Source: Cokeromyces recurvatus (lineage: Eukaryota; Mucoromycota; Mucoromycetes; Mucorales; Mucoraceae). From it: a stretch of 64,000 nucleotides of DNA. The stretch spans positions 334,988-398,987 of the forward strand of contig NW_026251411.1 in NCBI RefSeq assembly GCF_025118155.1, in the 5' to 3' direction. A program made the translations under genes and the position numbers. The notes under the pieces are model-generated. The model searched no databases and was not told the origin of the DNA. It saw only the letters and a list, made by a program, of their open reading frames with translations. This document shows positions 36,221 to 47,639 of this stretch, piece by piece (positions within the stretch are counted from its first letter, which is position 1; each line of letters starts with the position of its first letter).

Positions 36221-36272
36221 CGACAATTATTTGTTAATTGGCGACAATGTCCATCGTACTGGCCGTACAGAG
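36221..36272 (-). repeat. Right terminal inverted repeat of the Tc1/mariner-like element
   Basis: Its reverse complement starts CTCTGTACGGCCAGTACGAT and continues with GTCGCCAATTAACAAAT, matching 29122-29173 with few differences. It is followed by TA, as the left copy is preceded by TA, the expected target duplication of this superfamily. Confidence 0.7.
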
Positions 36273-36757
36273 TAAAATGCTTTAATAAAAAAAAAAATCT
36301 TTAAATTTGTTCAGTATAGTCCCAGATTCGCGTTCATGTCCTATATTCTCTTATGTGTCCCATTTTCATATTGGTATCCCAATTTTACAACCCTGTCCCG
36401 ATTTATTTTGGAAATGGCCAAAAATTTTTTTATTGACCCAACCTAGTTTCTTCGACTGCAATGATAATAAAAATAAAAAATAAAAATAAAAATGCTTCAA
36501 GGATTAGAAAATTAAATGCTGTCACAATTTGAATATAACAAACATGAAAGGGTACATGTATTTTTTTTTCCCCTCCTTTTTTTTTTTTTTTTTTTCTTAC
36601 ATTTATTTTAAATATGAAAAATACACCAAGAAGTGTTTTGTTAGGATGGTAATTTCAACTGAAATTATATGAATGGTCTCTTTTTTTTTGTTTTAATTGA
36701 TTGAAATGAGAACTTTAGGACTGCATTAGCTGTTTGTAAATATTTAAAATAATTCAT

Positions 36758-36952
36758 GTGCTATTATTATTATTAAATATACAGTATTGCATAGCTGCTT
36801 TATGTGCCTATACAATGGGTAAAAATTATACTTTGAATAGGTTAAAGGAATATACAAAGGACAATTCAGTTACTTCAAGTGGTGGACATGACTCAGTAGA
36901 AGCACCAAAAGAAGGCGAACCTTTAAAACGTTCCGTCAATAGAAGATTATAA
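36758..36952 (+). CDS. Small hypothetical protein or last exon
   Basis: A 64-codon frame with a hydrophobic start and a charged tail (VEAPKEGEPLKRSVNRRL). An ATACAG acceptor-like site precedes TATTGCATAGC inside it, so it may be the second exon of a small protein whose first exon lies near 36700 but is not resolved. No family recognised. Confidence 0.3.
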   Translation: MLLLLLNIQYCIAALCAYTMGKNYTLNRLKEYTKDNSVTSSGGHDSVEAPKEGEPLKRSVNRRL

Positions 36953-37017
36953 AATAAAGACAACAACAATAAAAAAAAGAGTCCAATTTTTATTTATTGT
37001 TGACATAGGAGACATTC

Positions 37018-37046
37018 AAAAAAAAAAAAAAAAAAAAAAAAAAAAA
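37018..37046. repeat. Poly-A tract
   Basis: Nearly 30 consecutive A bases upstream of the aspartic protease gene. Confidence 0.9.
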
Positions 37047-37160
37047 CGTGTTCTTTATAAATATATTCTCCTAATAAGTAAGAAGGTCCTTTTGTTCGCT
37101 TTATATAAGATATATTTATTTTAGCTTTTTTTTTTTTTCTTACTTTATTTTATAATTCTA

Positions 37161-38437
37161 ATGAAATTATTTATCTTTGTATTTTTATTAATGTCTACTG
37201 CTTCCTCATCACTATTATCAAACACCCTTTTTGTAAATAGTAACGTAGTATTACCTGTTAAATTTCCTATCGTTAAGATTTCAACAGAAAGGTTTCGTCA
37301 TGAAAGGAGGTTTGATACTAATAATCATGTCCCATTAATCAACGATATTTTTATGAATGAAGTTGCTATTAAGGTTAATATCGGCACACCGTCTCAAGAA
37401 TATACGTTATTATTTGATACTGGCAGTTCTGATATTTGGGTCCCCTCTTTTACTTGTTCACCAGAAACAGGTTGTCCTGAATTTTTACATCGTTATGACC
37501 CTAAAAACTCGAGTACCTATCATGCATTTAATGATACGCAAACTATTCATCTCAATTATACGATTGGTCGAGCAGAGGGTGAATACTTTGAAGACCTTCT
37601 TTCTCTTCAAGGTCTTACCATTTTACATCAAGTGATGGGTATGATGAATAAAATAGAAGGTCCCATTTCAGATCAAATGAAAACGAAGGACAGAAATCAT
37701 TCGTCAACTATTATTATGGATGGTATCTTTGGAGCAGGATTCTCATCCGGTACCATGAGAGCTATAAACGATAACTTACCTTATGAACCCTTTATTCCTG
37801 CTCTTTACAAATCTGGAAAGATACCAGGTCCCCTCTTTTCTGTCCTTTTACCACCTCATAGTGCAGAGGAGGGAAGCATTGTATTAGGTGGTATACATGA
37901 TTTTGTAAAGACAATACTCTATACATCCGTTGTAGGACACAGTTTAGAAAATGGCGATAAACAATATACTCATTGGCTTGTAGAAATGAAGGGTATACAA
38001 TACCAAACGGCTAATACCTCTAAAAATTTTCATTTTTTGAACGACCCATCTCATTCGGAGTAGATACAGGCTCTAATTTCATGTATTTACCCAAGACTTT
38101 AGCTTATGAGCTTGCTACAAGCATTACTAATAACACGTATTATTATTCTACGAATCATGCACCTGATATGTTTAAAGTAGACTGTCATCTATTTGAAAGC
38201 CCTAATCGAGTCAATTTCTATTTCCCGTCCTCTTTTGATCGACAAGAAAAAGAGATAAAAGTTCCTATAGCAATCAAGGATTTAATAGCGAAAAGAGAAT
38301 CGGATCATCAATGCTTCTTGTTAATTTTACCGTCCCCAGATAATCGTAATTTTATATTAGGAAATATGTTTTTAAGACATTTTGTTACAGTTTTTGATTT
38401 CAAGAAAATCAACCACGAATTGGATTTTCTCCTTTAA
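37161..38437 (+). CDS. Pepsin-like aspartic protease (A1 family), one frame break
   Basis: Secreted or vacuolar aspartic endopeptidase, single exon, about 425 residues after allowing for one frame break. The start MKLFIFVFLLMSTASSSLL is a signal peptide. A propeptide-like segment follows, then mature-domain features: VNIGTPSQEY, first catalytic motif LLFDTGSSDIWVPS, GIFGAGF and GSIVLGGI. The second catalytic motif is FGVDTGSNFMYLP, with Ser-Asn following the usual Asp-Thr-Gly. The C-terminal FILGNMFLRHFVTVFDF is characteristic. The frame changes at 38034-38039, where a run of six T seems one T short just before the second motif. Several N-x-S/T sites are present (KNSST, NYT, NHSS). No GPI-anchor tail is evident. 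Confidence 0.92.
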
Positions 38438-39604
38438 GAGACTTTTAAAACTAATAAAATTGTAAAGGAAAAAAAAAAGAACGAAAATTGTTGTGTATTC
38501 CTACTACTACTACTGCTATTACATAATAAACTTTTATTGAAAGCATAAATACAATGAAGCATTTTCTTCCTATTGCTAATTATAGTATTAAATGGCTACA
38601 TTAAGAAGAAATATATTGTATTTTTATTTAAAAGATTGTCACCCTCATCTTCAAGTTGTTTGAGTCAAGTTTTTTTTTTTCTACTGAATTATACTTCTTT
38701 GGTATTTTTTTCTAACAATCACTTTTACTGTTAGACTCTGATAATAGGTGCCTAAATGTATATTCATAGTATATGTGGAGGATTATTTTACGCTATTATT
38801 ATTATAAGAGTATTCTATAACAGGCTGTCCTTTTAGTTATATAAAATAAAAGGTTTGCAGCATTTAGGATTGCTTATTACTTTAAACAGCCTATTTCATC
38901 ATATACTTGGAAGTAATGGCAAAGAAATGTGAGGCATATTAATTATGTCAAAGGAGTACGATACTACTAAATAGTAAGCTAATGAATACGACTACTTCTT
39001 TTTTTTCAAATAATCTATAATAAAGCTTAATAAATGACTTTACGTTTGAATATATGTAATATATTTAGTTGGATAATCTTTTTCTTTTTTTTTATATAAG
39101 AAAAATAAAATAAAGGTAACTTACGCTTGTCAAACACTGTAGAGACTAGTAGCTAACTTGAAGACCACAAAGGACGAGGATTCTATTCAAGGACCGCAGC
39201 AAAAAAAAAAAGGATCATTAAGGTAGAAATCAGCATAAATGTTAATTATTTACTTATTTGTAAAATTATTTAGCGGTTATGTCATAGGAGTGGTGTTTGT
39301 GATTGAGTTGATAAATTCATATATGTATATGTATAACCACACACACACATATATATATATACCCACCATACAACACACACACACCAACACATGTATTTGA
39401 TTCCAATCATGTTATAATGTCATTTTACTTATAAAATTTCTGGCGGGATTTTATACTAGGGTGGCGGAGAAGAAGGAAAATAACTGCATTAAAATAGATT
39501 GATTTCTTATAACCAATAAAAGTCTAAATTTATATAAGAAGCTTCATCCTACTTTCTCTCTCTTTTCGTTGTATATATTTCTTTCATTTTTTTTCTTTAT
39601 AAAA
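38438..39604. other. Intergenic region between protease and SAMHD1-like gene
   Basis: About 1.2 kb of AT-rich sequence with no coding evidence. CA/TA microsatellites occur at about 39338-39385. Pyrimidine-rich sequence (CTTTCTCTCTCTTTTC, 39551-39566) precedes the SAMHD1-like start. Confidence 0.4.
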
Positions 39605-41636
39605 ATGAATAGTATTGTAAATACATTTGAAGCTAATTCTTCATTTGTTCAACAAATTCGGATTCCGTTATAATGGACATAAAGTCATCAATGATCCCAT
39701 TCATGTATGTAGACAGTATTATTTTATATAATAATAATACTTAATTTTATCATCTACTTTAACACTTAGGGACATATTACATTGAATGACTATACAGTTG
39801 AATTTATTGATACTCCTCAGTTTCAGCGTTTAAGAGGTTTGAAGCAGGTACTTGAAGATATATGTGACATCTTTTTTTTTTTTTTTTTGACATATAATAT
39901 AAGCTAGGAGTACTTTATTTTGTTTTTCCCGGTGCAAGTCATAATAGATTTGAACATTCAATAGGTAATGAAAAATATATAGGCATATACATATATATAT
40001 TGATGTGTATAATAATCATATTTCAGGTGTATCACATCTTTCTGGAACACTTATTGAAAGATTTGCAAGAGATCAGCCAGAATTGGATATTCGTAATGAT
40101 GAAATTCGATGTATTAAATTAGCAGGGTAAATATGATATGATGAACATAGTATAGTATAGTATAGATATTCATTTTTTTTTCAACGTGTAATACATATAT
40201 GGATAAATGCTATATAGACTATGTCATGATTTGGGTAAAGAAAAGGGAGGGAGGGAGTGAGGGCGTGATTTGGGGTTTATTAATAGCATATTGATATCAT
40301 ATCGTAAAATGTGTGTGTATATAGGGCACGGACCATTTAGCCATGTATTTGATAATGTATTTATGCCTCAGGCAAAGCCCGGTTTGAATTGGTCTCATGA
40401 ACAAGGTTCAGAAATGATGCTTGATTATTTAGTTGATGATAATCATATTGATATTGAAAAACAAGATATTCAATTTATGAAGGACTTAATTATGGGCGAA
40501 CCTACAAGTTCATTTAGTCAAAAATATGCTGATCGTAGATTCTTATTTGATATTGTTGCTAATAAAAAGAATAGTGTAGATGTAGACAAGTTTGATTATA
40601 TTGAAAGAGATGCTTATAATATGGGATTACGTAGTTCTTATGATGCGAAAAGACTGTTAGTTTATAGCCGAGTCATTCATGATGAAATTTGTTATCATCA
40701 TAAAGAAGTTTATAATATGTATGAAATGTTTCATACACGGTATAGTTATTCAAGCAAATTTATAATCATCGTGTCGGTAAAGCAATTGAATTAATGATTG
40801 TGGATGCACTTTTATCTGCAGGTAATATTCACTTTATATTAGCAAATAATACTAAATAATAATAATAAATAGATAGTTATTTAAAGATCTCAGATGCAGT
40901 CAATAAGCCAGAAGAATATCTTTATCTAAATGATATTATTCATACTATCGAAAAGATCCAAATGTCCTGAATTAAAAGAGGCTCGTGAGATTATCAAGAA
41001 TCTTAGAACACGTAACTTGTATAAATTTGTAGATGAATACTTGATCCCACCTGAATTAGAATTATTTTTAAATAAGGTATGCATGGATACATGTCTAGTA
41101 TATATAAACGTTGTAATGAAGCATTTTCAATATGTATGTATGTATGTATGTATTATGTTATAGGACAGAGTGACTCCTCAAGATATTGTTAATCATCAAA
41201 CAGATAATGCTGGATTAGTACAAGAAGATATCATTGTTGATTTTTCTAAAGTCAATTATTCTATGAATGACAGTAACCCTGTCGATTCAATTCGTTTCTT
41301 TTCAAAGTTTAATCAAGAAGGCAAGTAAATTATACAAAACACACACACACATATATATAACATGTATTCATGATTTTATAAATAGAATCTTTTAAAATTC
41401 CACAAGAAAAGGTCTCTTATATGATTCCTAATAAATTTCAAGACATAAATATTCGTATCTATACTCGAAATCCATATAAGATGCAAGCAGTTCAAAAGGC
41501 TTTCCGTCGTTACCTTGCAAATATTACACATACTGAGACTTTAATGGATCCCTCTATCACTGTTCCTGCTGATTATGAGAATTTTGTCATCGCAAAGAAG
41601 CGACGTATATCATCAATAGAAGATAAAGGAAAATAG
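39605..41636 (+). CDS. HD-domain dNTP triphosphohydrolase, SAMHD1-like
   Basis: Predicted dNTPase that hydrolyses dNTPs to deoxynucleosides and triphosphate. Nine exons: 39605-39704, 39770-39847, 39904-39964, 40027-40126, 40218-40234, 40325-40821, 40894-41076, 41164-41320 and 41386-41636; about 480 residues after allowing for frame breaks. Motifs: VINDPIHGHITL, IDTPQFQRLRGLKQLG, FEHSIGVSHL (metal His), LCHDLGHGPFSHVFD (His-Asp pair), VDKFDYIERDAYNMG (metal Asp). The spacing matches the SAMHD1 core. No SAM domain precedes it. The His-Asp pair is encoded by a 17-base microexon, and intron 8 has a GC donor (GGCAAGT). Frame breaks lie in exon 1 before 39680, near 40745 and near 40953. Expected effect: control of the dNTP pool. 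Confidence 0.92.
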
Positions 41637-44434
41637 ATTATTTTAAATGTTGATGTTATAAAAAGTATATATCGAATAAGCTACTATTATGTATAATAAT
41701 AATAAATAGATGAGTTATAAGTGAATATATCATTCATTTAATTGCAGGAAAGAGTGAGATGATCTGAAAAGTATATATATTCCAAAAAGGCAGTAATTTA
41801 CATTTGTGTATTTTTAAGGAAAATAATATAGTTTGTGTTTGTAAAAGATAGTATTTTCATGCTGATATGTATACAAAAGATATTTATCTGAATACATAGA
41901 AATCATCATCATATTTTTTTATTTTTTTTCTTCCAAATTCTACTATTTATTTCTGCCCCTATACAATTTATATATATATCATGTTTATAGATGCTGTATT
42001 GTTCTTTTCTCCTTTAATCGCTTTATTTTTTTTTTAAAAAAAAAAAAAAAGAACACACATACACACATACTCTCTCTCCTATATCTCCTTCCTCTCCCTG
42101 TCAAGAAGCCAATAGGAATATTTATAAACTTAAAGGATAATAAAAAAGAGAATTTTAATTAAGTTTTACACGAAATAAAGTTTTCTTTTTAGTTGGTCTT
42201 TGCTTTAGATTACTTTGTAGCACTTGCATATAGATTATTGTCTGTAGCACAAGCTCTTCATATGATGAGAAGGTCAGATGAAATATGGAAAAAATATGTT
42301 TAAAGCGCCCTCGTTTAATCAAATTCTTAAATAAATAGAGTTTATAAAAGTCGAACAAAAAATAGGAGAAAAAGCATCTGTTCTCTCTTTCTTTATTCTA
42401 GGATTGTATAACTTGGAAGATACAATATGTTGAATGTAGTGCTTATTACATAATCTAACATGCACACACACATACACACATACATACATACCTATTGTGT
42501 ATAACCTAACATAAAAAGTAAAACCCTTTTTCTTTTGTGTTTATTTTATAATTCCTTATTTGGAATAGTAGACCACTTTACTAATGCACACCATCTGATA
42601 GTTACTTACTAATTTAAGAAAATAGAACTATATAGGTATGACTGCACTATATAATGATTATGTTTCCTTTTTTTTTTTTTTCTTTAGAAAAAAAAAGATT
42701 ACAATTGAGTATTTATTCTCACCAACATTTGTATATTGTATATATAACATTAGAAATTACATAATATTGAACTTGATTACTAAATCGTAGTTTATTTTTT
42801 CCTTAAAATGAGCTGTGTCTTCTTTTATGATTAGCATACAAGAAATCGTCTTTTTACAATTATGCACTCGAAATCTCGGTATATTATCATTAGTAGTTTT
42901 GAACATAAAGTTAATATGCAATGATTTCAGAAGTCAATGCCCCCTATACTTTATAGAGAGTTAGATAACCTACTTGCACAAAAGCAAAGGAAATAAAAGG
43001 AGCGGTCAGGAGGACAATACTTATGATTCAATTCAATGTTGATATTCGCATAATTCAATATTTACACTTTTATCTTTGACGATTATCCTCAATGGAATCA
43101 TTCTATTTACTGCAACAGTTATTGGTAAACTAAGCTGAACATTCATGACTTATTCAATTTGGAAAATAATATGCTGTAAACATTTACATCTCGTTGCTAT
43201 AATCTCTAATACTATGAGAATACTCCTCATTTGTTAATTCTAGATTATTTGTATTGCCCTATAAACATGTATTGCAGATCATATATATATATATATTTCA
43301 TAATGACATTCCATTTGCTTTACTGTGTAGGAAACAGTGCAAAGAGACTCTACTATTGGTATTTGAAATTCATAAGCATCTACTGTAAATGCATTTATAT
43401 GGCAATCCTTTTGTTGTAACTTTCTATAAAGGATATTTACTATACCACTCATTCTCATTTTAATGGGTAACATGGTATTTCTTTTGTAAACCATCACTTA
43501 AAATAATCAGAAAGACTGAGTATGAGGGGTGAAAACTTGGCAGTTACAACAATTAGATTCTTTTCCCTTCATTGCGAGATACGAATAGTATACTTTAGTG
43601 GCAGAATTATTTAATCATTTTAAAATCATCACTATGTTGTCTTTAATCTCTCTACTCCAAATCTTTTCTTGTGTTTGCGCGTGTTTTTTTTATCGCTTTA
43701 ATCTTATTATACATTCTTTTGATGTCAGAAAGAATATTAGCAACTTACTAATCTGTCCTATACAATGGCTTTCATTTTTCGATAGACATACTATCCATCT
43801 ATAAAAAATAAATAAAAATAAAACTTTAAAGTGCTAATCTTTCTGTCTATTTACTATATCTGTAATTGCATTTATGACTTGATTTTTTTTGTCATTATAC
43901 TCTTCTCTTTGTTATTTATGTTTCTCTCTCTCAATATTAATATCTTTAATTTTTTAAAAAAAAAAATCTTTAGCATATTTACTTTTACATTACTGTATAA
44001 ATAATTGTACGAATGAGAGAAACGATTTACTTTACTGTGCAAATTTGTTTCAGGAAATCTGTAAAAATAAACTTTCATCGTATATTTATAGGAAACAAGA
44101 ACAATGGTCTTAAATCTAAAAAAGGGGGGATTTTTCAGGTACCGCATTTTTTTTTTTTTTTTTCCTTGAGACACAACAGATAGTTAGGATTTCATAGAAA
44201 GATCTAAATTGTTGCCTTAAATATAAATTAGTTGTAGTTAATCATGGCCGCCCTTTGAATCTCATCATTGGGAAAAAAATAAAAAGGGAAATTGCTTCTT
44301 TTTTTTTTTTGTATCTCCTTTTTTTTTTACATACATTTATATATAAAAATATAAATATACATATTCATATATTTGTATAGTCTTACTCTTCTATCATCTC
44401 CTCTTTACTCTATATTGTATTTAACTAATAAAAG
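41637..44434. other. Long intergenic region
   Basis: About 2.8 kb without a supported gene. Open frames here (for example 43872-44174 minus) are Lys/Phe-rich low-complexity. CA/TA microsatellite sequence occurs at 42461-42490, A/T tracts at 42037 and 44150. No transposon remnant is recognised. Confidence 0.4.
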
Positions 44435-46147
44435 ATGTTATCACCTACAGCGATAAAGCAAGTTGAGGAACACTACAATCATATGAATCGAAATATGCAA
44501 AGAATGCAACTTCAAAAATATATCAGAAATAATGAACTTTATAACGATGAGCAAAACGAAATATAATAATAATCCAAAGGCGAATATATTAAGTTTAATG
44601 CAACATGTATCAGATGAAGAGTTACGACAAGCTATTCAGATTGAATTAAAAGAATTGTTACTGATTATGATCGACTTATTTCAGTACTTCAACAAAGATC
44701 AGATGTTATTGAGCAAGAATATGAAAATTTACAAGCCATAGAAAACAATTATCAACGACGATATGAGAAAGCAGTTCGAGAGATGCAATTCTTTAAAAAG
44801 AAATATGAAAAGGCTGCAGAATTAAATAAACAATTTTGAGTCATAATCGACCTCGAAGTCCATCTATGGATTCTAATTCATCTTCATTATTGGAAAATAA
44901 TAGAATCATGACGAGTGCTAATTATAATCAACTTGTTGCTGGAACAACGAGTGTACCAATAAGCCCTCCACCTTCTTCTTCTCAATCTGGTTTTTCTGAG
45001 GGGGGATGCCTTATTCTTATTCTTCTCTTCTTCTCCATATCCTTTACTACTCCTCTTCCTTCTTTAATCAATCATCAACCACTTTCAGAATCTACAAAGA
45101 GTAAACATCTATCTCGATCTTCTTCCTCTTCTACAAGTTCATCAACTACATCAGGTTCACCTTATTGGATAAATGGTTATCCGTCTGAACAACAGACACC
45201 TGTGCCACGTCTTCGTCAAAACTCAAATGCTACTACCACAACGGGTGGTTTTGCAGGTAGTATTCATTCAAGCAGTACAGAAGGAGGAGATAATATGATA
45301 AAGTATACACAAGGAAGAAAAGGATCTTGGCAAAACAATACAAGTAGTAGTCCTTTAATAATATCTTCATCACAAGCTCCTCTTCCTTCTTCTTCTTCTT
45401 CTTCTCCACCACTACCACCTCCTTCTACTCTTCCACCTCCTTTTACTACTCTTCCTCCTCATCCCTCAGTGAGTCGTTCAATGACGAATGCAAGTCAGCA
45501 AACAGGATACATAAATACCTCCATCATTCAACAACGTAAAGTAGATCCACTTCCTTTGGTGGCTCAGATGCATTTGGGAAACAATTGCGAAAAGTAAAGA
45601 TACAGATATTAATTCACCGATAGAAAAAATGATTAGGTAAAGTATATAAATTATAATAGAGTAGAGATTTAAAAAAAAAAAATTAATGGTGGGATGCATA
45701 TACACATATAGCAATTTTTAAGACGTGGTGGTTCACCAAATACAGCAAAACAATCCTCAAGCCACAAAATAGTAAAATATGGATATGGATTAATTCATAC
45801 TGCGATTATTATGAAGCTATGAGTACATTAGAATTATTACTTCAACATGGGGCTAATCCGAATGCGATGACCCTCAGTCATGTAGAAGAAGATAAAGTCA
45901 CGCCAGGTTATTTGGCAGCAAGTATGGGCTGGCTCCCTGGCTTGCAGCCTTAACAGAAGCAGGTGCTGACCTCACGATCTCAAGAGGTTCTGGGTTAAAA
46001 ATAAAACAGCACTTCATATTGCAGCTGAACATTGTCATACCACTGTAGTTGATATATTGTATCACTTACCCCATCCAAATATCATTTTCAAGTCGATAGC
46101 ATGGGTAATAAAAAAAATAAAAATAAAAATAAATAAAAAAAAAAAAA

Positions 46148-46185
<38 letters not shown>

Positions 46186-46616
46186 GAGCTTATTAATTTT
46201 TATTGATTATTAAATTTATTAAATTTATAAATTTATTAGGTGCAAATACACTTCATTTGCTTGTGCTTCAGGTCATACAGATCTTGTAGCTTATTTATAC
46301 AAACTGTCAATTACCTATAGATCAAACAGATATCCGAGGTGAAACTCCTTTACATTGGGCTTCTCGTCAAGGACATTTAGAGGTTGCTTCTTTCTTAATT
46401 GAACGATGTGGTTGTAACTTTAATTCCTATATTCCACGTAAATTGGAACACCATATGATTTCGCTAAATCAGGTGGTCATAAACGGCTACTCGAATATTA
46501 TAAGAAAGTAGGAGCTTAGCATCAAGAAATTAGATAAAAAGAGAGAAGAAGAATAGCACAGAATGTACCTATTCATTAGAATCAGCTTAGCAAGAAATGG
46601 ACTATTTAATATCTAA
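44435..46616 (+). CDS. Ankyrin-repeat protein with coiled-coil and Ser/Pro-rich parts, many frame breaks
   Basis: The N-terminal part (VEEHYNHMNRNMQRMQLQKY, then VIEQEYENLQAIENNYQRRY and REMQFFKKKYEKAAELNKQ in other frames) looks coiled-coil. A long Ser/Pro/Thr-rich region follows (44850-45590). Ankyrin repeats occupy 45760-46500: LELLLQHGANPNAM, ALTEAGADLTISR, TALHIAAEHCHTTVVDIL, NTLHFACASGHTDLVAYL, RGETPLHWASRQGHLEVASFL. One intron is clear at about 46105-46240, interrupted by a very long A-tract; another probably spans 45640-45714. At least six one-base frame changes are needed. The end is not certain: one frame stops at 46519, but conserved-looking sequence (KKLDKKREEE, SLARNGLFNI) continues to 46616. 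Probable scaffold role; partners unknown. Confidence 0.75.
46106..46183. repeat. A-rich tract inside an intron of the ankyrin gene
   Basis: AAAAAT-type repeats pass into a pure A-run of over 35 bases ending at 46183. It lies between donor GGTAATA and acceptor TTATTAG. Confidence 0.85.
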
Positions 46617-47198
46617 AAAAATAAAATGATAAAAAAGTTGGATCTAATATTATTATAAGCTATAATAGTATTTTACATAACTCGTGAAGAATAAGAATTT
46701 ATTCCTGGATTTTTTATTTATTTTAAGTTAATAACCGCATAAATCAGTAACTGATTATATGCATCAATGTCTAGTAACTAGTATTTACCAAGTTTCTTAG
46801 AAACTAGCTTCCTTAAAAGATAATTCAGGTTAAGAAAAAAAAAAGACTATTTGCTATAGTAAGCACTTTTTCTTTCCTCCCTCTTTTATTTGTATGTTGT
46901 TTTTTTTTTTTACAGCTAAAATGACAAAATTTGACTTTATAATGTTACTTTATGAATTCTCTCTCCTTTAATTCTGTACTCGCTTTTAACTTGATTTATA
47001 CACCTCTTTTTGTAATACAAGTCAGTTTTACATTATTATTGCTTGGTATACAGGTTTCACATCTATTTATTTCTTTTTTTTTTTTTTTATCATTTATTTT
47101 AGTTCCCTTTCTCTTTGTCTTTATTTAATCTCTTTTATTTTTATTTCGTTTTATTATTATTATTATTTTGCTTTTTTTTTTCTTGGCTTTACATAACC
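46617..47198. other. Intergenic region before kinase gene
   Basis: About 580 AT-rich bases with T-tracts near 46901 and 47082 and a TTATTATTATTA run near 47152. No coding evidence. Confidence 0.4.
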
Positions 47199-47581
47199 AT
47201 GGTCTTGAATCCTTTTCGATCAAACAAGAAATGGAGACACAAGTCAACTACAGTAGAAATGAGAGATGAACAAGACAATTCTATTGTCAATTCAAGTCAT
47301 TTACCGTCTAACTATAAACATTCACTACTTTGCCACCACCACAACAGCAACAACAACAACAACAACAAAAAATTGGATTGACTCCTTTATCACAAGAGCA
47401 AACTTGATAAGAAAAACCAGACACTAACAGCAGCAGCGGGAGTTGCAGCAGCGCCTTTTAATTCAGATAGTTTATTAAATGGTATAGGAGATTACATTTT
47501 TCATTCTCCACTTGGTGTTGGTAAATTCAGTAAAGTCATGTTGGCTTATCATTATTTAACTGGTGAAAAAGTTGCTATAAA

Positions 47582-47639
<58 letters not shown>

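Larger units (their letters stand above)
27241..36757. other. Gene-poor AT-rich block
   Basis: About 9.5 kb with no gene I can support on either strand. It contains a 38-base T-tract (27351-27388), two inverted-repeat pairs (listed separately), two islands of higher GC content near 31280-31530 and 34490-35300, and a possible decayed coding patch at 32259-32640. Open frames longer than 60 codons here have low-complexity or unrecognised translations. Confidence 0.6.

Noticed and set aside
43872..44174. 100-codon minus-strand frame
   Set aside because: Lys/Phe/Asn-rich translation of AT-rich DNA, no family resemblance.
47584..47634. Poly-A tract as evidence of a processed retrocopy
   Set aside because: It begins just inside a proper intron (donor AAG/GTAAAA, acceptor ACAG) of the kinase gene, so it is not a 3' tail.
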